DNA of 35,017 nucleotides from Minisyncoccota bacterium (GTDB lineage Bacteria; Patescibacteriota; Minisyncoccia; Phycocordibacterales; Phycocordibacteraceae). This document shows positions 28,973 to 35,017 of this stretch, one piece after another; the stretch's first letter is position 1; each line of letters begins with the position of its first letter. The position numbers were made by a program, and so were the translations under genes. Below the pieces are notes generated by a model. It searched no databases. It was not told where the DNA came from and saw only the letters and a program-made list of their open reading frames with translations. The stretch lies in NCBI GenBank assembly GCA_017991635.1, contig JAGOQE010000002.1:1-35017 (forward strand), written 5' to 3'.

Positions 28973-30649
28973 CTACGATTTCGTAATAATGTCGCGCTCG
29001 ATGTCTGCAAACGTTCCGTGCACCTTCTTTCCTGGATTGAATATATTCTGAGGATCAAATATATCTTTTGTTTGATTGAAGAGATCAACCATGTCTGCGC
29101 CAAAGAGCTGACTCAAATATGGTGTTCTGATGATTCCGTCATTATGCTCACCAGTGGTAGTGCCCCCATGCTCAATGACGAGGTCATACACTCTCGGAGA
29201 CAGTCCAAGAATAATCTTTCTGGTTTCAGGTTTGCTCAAGTCCATGAGAGGAATGATGTGGAAGTTTCCATTTCCAATGTGGCCGGCCATCGTGTAAATC
29301 AAATCATACTCGCTCATAAGCGCGTTCAATTTTGGTAGGAAGGTAGGGTAGTCCTTTGGAGAGACGACGAAGTCATCAATGAAGGGTGCAGCGTAGTAGC
29401 CTGAGAGATTCTTACGAAGTAGGGCAAAACTCTCACGACGTACTATCCAATACTTCTCTGAAGCTGCTTCAGTCTCAAGTACCTTTGTCGGAAGGTTCAT
29501 GTCTGCGAGCGCTTCGTGCGCTTCTTTCGCTCTGCGTACTGCTTCTTCATGGGTATCCTCAGAGAATTCAGCCATCAGCACTAACTTAGGAACACCACCG
29601 GTGAGGACCATGCCCACCTCAGGCAAGAAGGAGAGTCCGAGACGTGCCGCCTTTACAAGTCCCATTTGCGAGAGCATTTGAGGAAGGAAACGAAGCGCAA
29701 GCTTGAAGGTGTGGTCGTCGTAGGACTCAAACGATTCAGGATTGCTTTTAAGTACACGTGCCACAACTTCAGGCAGTGTCTCCAAATCCTTCATAAACAC
29801 TACAAGCATTGCACGGTAAGGCTGAGGCTTTATGAGTCGAAGTTTTGCTTGTGTAACCATCGCAAGCGTACCTTGCGCTCCACAGATAAGCTTCGCAAGA
29901 TTCATAGTCTTTGCTACAGGGTCAATAATGTCCCAGAGTGCATAGCCCGCTGAATTCTTGGATACGCGAGGTTTCGCCTTTTGAATGCGTTCTCCGTGGT
30001 CTTTAAGAAGTGCACTCATCTCTCGATAAATCTTGCCCTCAAAATTTTGCAGTGCCTTTTTTTTCTCAACTTCCTCTTCAGTGAGTGCACTAAAGGTAGT
30101 TATAGTGCCGTCTGAGAGGACAACATCAACTGCTTCAATGTAGTCGTGGGTTTTTCCGTACTCAAGTGTGCGTTCACCTCCTGAGTCATTGTTTACGATG
30201 CCACCAAGGGCACATATGGATTTAGAAGCGGGGTATGAAGGAAGAATCAGATTCTTCTCAAGCGTCGCTTTCTCAAAGTCTCGGTAGTAGCATCCAGGCT
30301 CAACAGTAGCGTACCCTTCGCGCTTGTTTGTCTCGCTTCGTTCAACAGAAATAATCTTGTTGCAGTACTTGGTGAACACGGCAACCACTGATGTGGTGAG
30401 AGAACCTCCCGACATACAGGTGCCCGCCGCGCGCGCAGTGAGAGAGATATCATGACCTTCAGCCTTAAGCTCACTAATGGTCTTCACGAGCTGTGAGACG
30501 TCTTTTGCATGCTTTGGATACACGACGCTGCTTGGTACTCGTTTAAAAAGACTGGTGTCGCGAGAATATTTCTCGCGCTCCTCTTGACTATCTACAACGT
30601 CTCCTTCTAAACGTCCTTGCAGGCGGTGGGTCAGGTCAAATGGCGTCAT
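28973..30649 (-). CDS. FAD-linked oxidase, GlcD / D-lactate dehydrogenase type
   Basis: 558 aa. The N-terminal PCMH-type FAD domain is evident (VVYPKHAKDVSQLVKTI, TARAAGTCMSGGSLT, PGCYYRDFEKATLEKN, ALGGIVNNDSGGERTLEYG). The C-terminal cap has HIGNGNFHIIPLM and GGTTTGEHNDGIIRTPYL, with the His residues of the vanillyl-alcohol-oxidase superfamily, and ends IFDPQNIFNPGKKV. It probably oxidises a 2-hydroxy acid such as D-lactate or glycolate and passes electrons to quinone. It overlaps the ROK kinase by four bases and is the last gene of the glucan operon. Cytochrome bd lies about 1 kb away. Confidence 0.9.
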   Translation of the reverse strand: MTPFDLTHRLQGRLEGDVVDSQEEREKYSRDTSLFKRVPSSVVYPKHAKDVSQLVKTISELKAEGHDISLTARAAGTCMSGGSLTTSVVAVFTKYCNKIISVERSETNKREGYATVEPGCYYRDFEKATLEKNLILPSYPASKSICALGGIVNNDSGGERTLEYGKTHDYIEAVDVVLSDGTITTFSALTEEEVEKKKALQNFEGKIYREMSALLKDHGERIQKAKPRVSKNSAGYALWDIIDPVAKTMNLAKLICGAQGTLAMVTQAKLRLIKPQPYRAMLVVFMKDLETLPEVVARVLKSNPESFESYDDHTFKLALRFLPQMLSQMGLVKAARLGLSFLPEVGMVLTGGVPKLVLMAEFSEDTHEEAVRRAKEAHEALADMNLPTKVLETEAASEKYWIVRRESFALLRKNLSGYYAAPFIDDFVVSPKDYPTFLPKLNALMSEYDLIYTMAGHIGNGNFHIIPLMDLSKPETRKIILGLSPRVYDLVIEHGGTTTGEHNDGIIRTPYLSQLFGADMVDLFNQTKDIFDPQNIFNPGKKVHGTFADIERDIITKS

Positions 30650-31458
30650 AGTGTGGGTGGTGTGTATACACTTCCTCCATAGAGTCCAGGCTCTACGAGT
30701 GATGCATACGCAAGAGGGGGAAGGGAAGGAATAATACGATTAATAGCGCTCAGGTGTGTCGCAATAGATTCTTTCTTCATACCGATTCCTTTAAATAGAG
30801 AACCTCCAAGGACAACCATGCTTGGGGACCAGTGTAAGAGCGTATTGTAGAGGCCGTAAGCAAATTCCTTTGAACGTTCATCCCAGAAGATTTCGTCATG
30901 AATGTCTGAAGCACGCTTGCCCATGGTAGCCAGAATAGATGAGCCTGAAACGAGCTCTTCAAGTTCCTTGGCGCCGTCACTGCTTCCTAAATATTGATGA
31001 CCAATTTCAAACCCGCGTACGTTCCGATCAATCTCACCATCAACGACTCGAGCGCCACCAATACCCGTGCCCACAGCAACGTAGGCAACAATAGGTTCAC
31101 CTTTACCTGCTCCAAACACTGCTTCTCCCAAGGCACCAAGCATCGTGTCATTTTCAAGGTGCGTCTTGATACCTAAGGCGTTCTCAAATTCTGCTTTGAG
31201 GTTGTGTCCGTGATATCCCGGTAAATGCTTGGCAATAACGAGTGATTCTTTACGAGTATCAAGAATGCCTGCAATGCCGATGACTGCTTCGGTTGCCTGT
31301 TCACTTCCGTCAAGATGTGATGCAAGGAGTTTAATCATGGCGACGCTGTCTGTTATAGATGCAGGTGTCTCGGCAACCTTATGTTCTCCAATGTGGCCGG
31401 GCGCCTCTGAAAGCGCTACGCGCATCGTGGTTCCTCCAATATCAGCAACGATTCTCAT
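30646..31458 (-). CDS. ROK family sugar kinase (glucokinase-like)
   Basis: 270 aa. ATP-binding loop DIGGTTMRVAL at the N-terminus, LENDTMLGALGEA with the catalytic Asp region, VAVGTGIGGARVVDG, and FEIGHQYL, where the Glu and His contact sugar. The usual CxCGxxGCxE zinc motif after the EIGH is absent; the sequence there is GSSDGAKELEELVSG. It probably phosphorylates the glucose released by the GH15 and GH57 enzymes. It overlaps genes on both sides by four bases (ATGA). Confidence 0.88.
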   Translation of the reverse strand: MRIVADIGGTTMRVALSEAPGHIGEHKVAETPASITDSVAMIKLLASHLDGSEQATEAVIGIAGILDTRKESLVIAKHLPGYHGHNLKAEFENALGIKTHLENDTMLGALGEAVFGAGKGEPIVAYVAVGTGIGGARVVDGEIDRNVRGFEIGHQYLGSSDGAKELEELVSGSSILATMGKRASDIHDEIFWDERSKEFAYGLYNTLLHWSPSMVVLGGSLFKGIGMKKESIATHLSAINRIIPSLPPLAYASLVEPGLYGGSVYTPPTL

Positions 31459-32378
31459 GATGCATTCAATGATTTTTTTAATGAGGCAATAAGTGGTGTC
31501 TCGTGTGACGTAATGCCAGCATGGCGTGCTACAGCATCACCTATCATGTTTGAGAGCAGTACACCCTCAAGCATGCGTTCTTCTGGCGTCTCTCCCTGAA
31601 GTGTGAACATGCGCGTTTGAATACCTTTCTCGTTGAGAATGTCTTCAAGGAGTGATGCGCGAAGTGCTACGCGTGGGTGATCACTTGGATCAATTAGAAA
31701 TACAGGAGCAACGGGTACGTTCTGCGCTGACGCAAACGCTTCGAGCTCGTTATGGCAAAGCTCGGGAAGGGTGTTCACGAAGGCGTGTGTCTTGGCCGTC
31801 TCGTTAAGGGTGATTTTGAGATAGTAGGCAACGCCAGTCTGGTGGACACCACTATAGATAAGAGGAACACGCGTTGCAAAGAACGAGGCGAGTGATTCGG
31901 CACGCTCCCCAAAATGTTCTTCTTTAATTTCAAGTGTGGCGAGTCGGTGAATCGATTCCTTCATATGAAGAGCGTGCATGAGTGCCTTGGTCAGATACCC
32001 AACTGCATCACGAGGTTCTTGGTTTGTTGTAGGAATAACATACGCGGTGATGTTGTGCTCTCGTGCATAGGCGAGGAGTGCTCCACCAGTAGTTATAACT
32101 GCACTATCGAGCGTCTTGTGGTATTTGATTGCCTCAAGCACTTCCTCAGTGTCTCCTGAGTAGGAAATGAAAATGGTGCGATCTGATTCGTGAATGCGGT
32201 GCTGTTGTCCCGGAGCATAGTCACTCAGTAGCGTTATCTTGGGTGCATCAGGCAAAGAAGCAATCAAACGAGCAGGAAGGGAAGAGCCGCCCATGCCAAA
32301 AATCACAGCATGAGAGGGAGACGTGGTGCTCGACCAGGCATCGCTCTCGTATCTAAATCCTTCAAGTAAGGTATTCAT
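31455..32378 (-). CDS. Bifunctional phosphoglucose/phosphomannose isomerase (SIS domain)
   Basis: 307 aa with two SIS domains. VIFGMGGSSLPARLIA and ISYSGDTEEVLEAIKY are the sugar-phosphate-binding loops. LPELCHNELEAF matches the NHNE catalytic signature of the PGI/PMI family. The C-terminal Ser/His-rich segment follows. It converts glucose-6-phosphate to fructose-6-phosphate (and possibly mannose-6-phosphate). It sits 21 bases after the GH15 gene and overlaps the ROK kinase by four bases, completing a short glycolytic entry. Confidence 0.9.
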   Translation of the reverse strand: MNTLLEGFRYESDAWSSTTSPSHAVIFGMGGSSLPARLIASLPDAPKITLLSDYAPGQQHRIHESDRTIFISYSGDTEEVLEAIKYHKTLDSAVITTGGALLAYAREHNITAYVIPTTNQEPRDAVGYLTKALMHALHMKESIHRLATLEIKEEHFGERAESLASFFATRVPLIYSGVHQTGVAYYLKITLNETAKTHAFVNTLPELCHNELEAFASAQNVPVAPVFLIDPSDHPRVALRASLLEDILNEKGIQTRMFTLQGETPEERMLEGVLLSNMIGDAVARHAGITSHETPLIASLKKSLNAS

Positions 32379-32399
32379 AGAAGTAGTATACCCCGCACC

Positions 32400-34364
32400 T
32401 CAGGGGGCTGGATTACACGCTACACACACCCCAAATGCTTCCAATTTATTTAAGTACTCAATAACGACACGCACGTAGCCAGCATGGCTCCAGGCAAGAG
32501 GGGCTACAGACGCTGCCTTTCTGGTGGTGGCGTCAATCTGTTCAGCGAGCATGCCTGAAGGTAATGCATTATTTGCAGTAAAGGAGAGTAGTGCCCGCAC
32601 CGTATTCAGATCAGCTTCGCTTTTAGCGCATGCAACTAGGTACTCTGCATACCAAAGTGTCGTAATAAACCACGGATTACTTTTTGAGCCGTTTCGATAA
32701 TACGCGTCACCTTCATATCGAATGATGCCTCCTTCAGGGTCAGTAAGGGTGTGTATGGTTTTGTTAAATGCGTGCACGAGTCGCTCATCATCTGGTGGGA
32801 GTACGCCAAAGGCAAAGACGCCATAACAAGAGGACATATCAATAGTGAGGTCACGCTTGTACGCTTCCGGACTTATTGATTTAACAAAGTATCCGCCTTC
32901 GGCGTCATATAAATGTTTTAGAATGCCTTCGCGCATTTCCTCAGCGCTCTGTGCGTAATACATTGCGCGTTCAGTTTTACCTAAGACCTTGGCGATGGCG
33001 GATACGCGTACAAGGGCACCGTACACTGCGCTTGCTGTAAAGGTAAAGATGCCGCGACCCTCTTCCCACAGGTCGTATGACGGGCCGGGAAGTCCCGTGT
33101 CAGGGTCTCTGTATTGCACGAGAAAGTCAGCTGCTCGTTCAATGAGAGGAGTGTAGAGTGACTCAATAAACTCCAAGTCCTTCGTATGTTCGTAGTAATC
33201 AGAGAGTGCGATGAGCACAAGTGCAGTCTCGTCTTCCTGAATAGGTAATTGTGTTTTTCCATCCTTAACCCAGGGGTGCCAACTTGAACCGAGCGCACCA
33301 TCCGGTAAGTACTTGTGCATGAAATATCCAGATTCAGTAACCGCTTCCTTTGCAAACAGGAAGAATCGCTTGGCAACTGCAGGGTCACCGGCGAGACTGA
33401 GTGCGATGGCGCTTTCTGCAGCGTCTCTCGGCCAAATGTACGCATACGTATCTTTTCCTTGCTGAAGGGTGTCTGAATCGAGAGAGGCGAGGATACCACC
33501 ATCATCATCAGCGTGAGCGCGGACGAGCATCAAGGATTTAGTAAAGAGTGCCTGTTCTTTTTCTCCAAGACCGTAAAAGCTCCACTGATATTTATGTACC
33601 CAGGCTTTCCAGTAATTGCGGGTAGTTTCAATAAGGTGAGCAGGTGTTTTGCTCCTCACATAGGCGTGAAGTTCCTTTGCCTCTTTCATTGAAGTGCCAG
33701 CACAAAGCCAGTAGTATCCGCTCGCTGTCCCGCGCGCTTCAAGAGAAAGGGTGATACGTATCGTTGAGTCAACGGGACCGTGTTCGATAGAGCTCTTTGA
33801 AAGTACGCCATCTTCTGCATCTCGATACGTGCCCTCAAGAGCACCGTATCCAGAAAGCCCGACAGCGTAGTCTTCTACACCTCCAGTAGGACTAGAGGCG
33901 CTCGCCAAAAATACACGAGTACCTTTGTAGTGGACGACTGCTTCAGCCGCGGGATCGTAGTACGCCGTATCGGCAACATGTGATTGAGAAATTTCAAATG
34001 TCTGATTAAAGAATAGAGAGAGTGTACGGGTGCGTTCGTGGTGATTCTCAACTCGCACTTCCCGTACCACAATAGGGCGCTCATTATATACAACTTCCGT
34101 AATGGTAAGGGTGAGTCCAAGACGGTCGTGGTGAGCGCGAGTGATGGCGACAAGAGCGTCGTCTTCAAGTGTTGTTGAGATATCCCAAAGCGCATCATCT
34201 GAGAGAAGTGAGAATGAACCGTCAACAAATACTCCCATACGATGAAATCTTCCATTGGGGATATGATTCTCCTGTCCTACGTGAGGGAAGTAGAAATCAC
34301 GAATCTCGCCCTTGCTTCCAAGCGTGACTGCGAGCGTGCCATTTGATAGGAGTGCTGTGCGCAT
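32400..34364 (-). CDS. GH15 glucoamylase-type glycoside hydrolase
   Basis: 654 aa. An N-terminal beta-sandwich (LSNGTLAVTLGSKGEIRDFYFPHVG) precedes an alpha/alpha6 barrel. YAYIWPRDAAES carries substrate-binding Arg and Asp, SYDLWEEGRGIFTFT has the catalytic acid Glu, and MLAEQIDATTRKAASVAPLAWSHA has the catalytic base Glu. It releases glucose from the non-reducing ends of maltodextrin or similar glucans; trehalase or glucodextranase activity is possible. No signal peptide is seen, so it acts in the cytoplasm. The ATG is one base after the GH57 stop. Confidence 0.92.
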   Translation of the reverse strand: MRTALLSNGTLAVTLGSKGEIRDFYFPHVGQENHIPNGRFHRMGVFVDGSFSLLSDDALWDISTTLEDDALVAITRAHHDRLGLTLTITEVVYNERPIVVREVRVENHHERTRTLSLFFNQTFEISQSHVADTAYYDPAAEAVVHYKGTRVFLASASSPTGGVEDYAVGLSGYGALEGTYRDAEDGVLSKSSIEHGPVDSTIRITLSLEARGTASGYYWLCAGTSMKEAKELHAYVRSKTPAHLIETTRNYWKAWVHKYQWSFYGLGEKEQALFTKSLMLVRAHADDDGGILASLDSDTLQQGKDTYAYIWPRDAAESAIALSLAGDPAVAKRFFLFAKEAVTESGYFMHKYLPDGALGSSWHPWVKDGKTQLPIQEDETALVLIALSDYYEHTKDLEFIESLYTPLIERAADFLVQYRDPDTGLPGPSYDLWEEGRGIFTFTASAVYGALVRVSAIAKVLGKTERAMYYAQSAEEMREGILKHLYDAEGGYFVKSISPEAYKRDLTIDMSSCYGVFAFGVLPPDDERLVHAFNKTIHTLTDPEGGIIRYEGDAYYRNGSKSNPWFITTLWYAEYLVACAKSEADLNTVRALLSFTANNALPSGMLAEQIDATTRKAASVAPLAWSHAGYVRVVIEYLNKLEAFGVCVACNPAP

Positions 34365-34365
34365 A

Positions 34366-35017
34366 CTAGGTTAGACGAAGGGTGAAGTCTTGAAGTGCGT
34401 GCATGAAGGATGTGTGTGCTTCGTGAGGAGTCTTGTAGGGAGAGAAGTATGCGTGGACATCTCCATCAGAGGACCACTTTGTGCACATGTAGTAAAAATG
34501 ATCAGACGTCTGCAATTTACGCCAGGTGGTAAGTGCCTCACCTCCTTGCTTATACACGTGTGGTTTAAGCGCGTAGAGTTTTTCTAGTGCATGTCTCTGC
34601 AAATCGTTACCGACCCATGCAGTCAAATCTCGGTCGGTATCTGCCCACGTCACCACTTCTCGCATGCTAAGCGGTTCGCGTGCAGGGAAGCGACTCAATG
34701 CTTCTGAAGGAGTGACGAAAGAAATATCTTTAGACGCAAGAAGCGCCGGGACCATACCTTCTAGGAAATCGAAGATGCCCGTCGCTTCCCATTGGTGCTC
34801 GCCAAAGGTTTCAAAGTCCATGAAAAGGTTTACTACTTCAGCACTGCCGTTCTTCGCTTCAATCCACGAGGCAAATTTATCTGAAGTGAGGGGCCAGCCT
34901 TCCCATCCTTGTTCTCCAAAACGAAAGGCCACATCGTCTGAGAGTTTGTAATTTTTAAGTAAGAGTTTTGTGCGTGGTGCCTCGGGAACGCTGTACACAG
35001 AATCAGGACTTCTACCA
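34366..35017 (-). CDS. GH57 alpha-amylase-type hydrolase, C-terminal part (partial)
   Basis: The frame is open to the right edge of the window; about 217 residues are visible and the N-terminus is outside. VNLFMDFETFGEHQW matches GH57 region 4, where the Asp is the acid/base. The C-terminal helical part (HALEKLYALKPHVYKQGG, SDHFYYMCTKWSSDGDVHAYFSP) matches GH57 alpha-amylases. A GTG near 34998 is probably not the true start because the frame continues upstream without a stop. It probably shortens internal glucan chains for GH15. The GH15 start follows its stop by one base. Confidence 0.88.
   Translation of the reverse strand, partial: GRSPDSVYSVPEAPRTKLLLKNYKLSDDVAFRFGEQGWEGWPLTSDKFASWIEAKNGSAEVVNLFMDFETFGEHQWEATGIFDFLEGMVPALLASKDISFVTPSEALSRFPAREPLSMREVVTWADTDRDLTAWVGNDLQRHALEKLYALKPHVYKQGGEALTTWRKLQTSDHFYYMCTKWSSDGDVHAYFSPYKTPHEAHTSFMHALQDFTLRLT

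Overview
The window reads as a chromosomal segment of a Candidate Phyla Radiation (Patescibacteria) bacterium, most likely Parcubacteria-like. This is an inference. It rests on compact genes, many short-leader or leaderless starts, divergent genes separated by only tens of bases, a histone-H1-like lysine tail on RpoD, and a mixture of housekeeping genes with many small proteins of no recognisable family. TGA is used as a stop (cydA, cydB), so the recoded Gracilibacteria/Absconditabacteria lineages are unlikely. The identification is by protein character only; no marker phylogeny was possible.

Layout. (1) 1-1735: the end of DNA primase, then rpoD and its terminator. A synonymous 'echo' of the RpoD C-terminus lies between the rpoD stop and the terminator. 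(2) 1736-10047: an AT-richer defence-type island with an HNH nuclease, a 63-aa gene on the opposite strand, a PLD-nuclease/SNF2-type helicase, and a large Eco57I-type N6-adenine methyltransferase overlapping the helicase by 8 bases. It ends against a 5'-truncated membrane-protein remnant, a hairpin and tRNA-Arg(UCU). (3) 10360-16031: small genes including a membrane-anchored PD-(D/E)XK nuclease, DUF1905, EVE, a DUF45 metalloprotease and NUDIX, with several orphans. (4) 16112-24998: SppA, a UvrD-type helicase-nuclease, a DsbA-fold protein without CxxC, HisS, a DnaQ-fold exonuclease, a PH-domain membrane protein, PrmC and a DUF1360-like membrane protein. (5) 25059-28956: an RRM protein, cytochrome bd oxidase (cydAB), and a GC-rich single-pass membrane orphan ending in a 40-nt perfect palindrome. 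(6) 28973-35017, minus strand: an operon of GH57 amylase, GH15 glucoamylase, PGI/PMI, a ROK kinase and a GlcD-type FAD oxidase.

How the genes may work together. The last operon forms an alpha-glucan to glucose to glucose-6-phosphate to fructose-6-phosphate route. The FAD oxidase and the nearby cytochrome bd could form a minimal quinone-linked oxygen-consuming module, but no quinone-synthesis gene is in the window. The helicase and methyltransferase look like the two core subunits of a restriction or DISARM-like defence system, with the HNH protein as a possible accessory nuclease.

Three base-composition classes are visible in 60-nt rows counted by eye: about 37% GC in the methyltransferase, about 50% in ordinary genes such as cydB, and 62-77% in four orphan genes (11931, 14942, 20636, 28063). 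Those four also have their own sigma70-type promoter, a Shine-Dalgarno sequence, and a GC hairpin downstream. This is a moron-like cassette architecture and, with the RpoD C-terminal echo and the defence island, is the most unusual aspect of the window.
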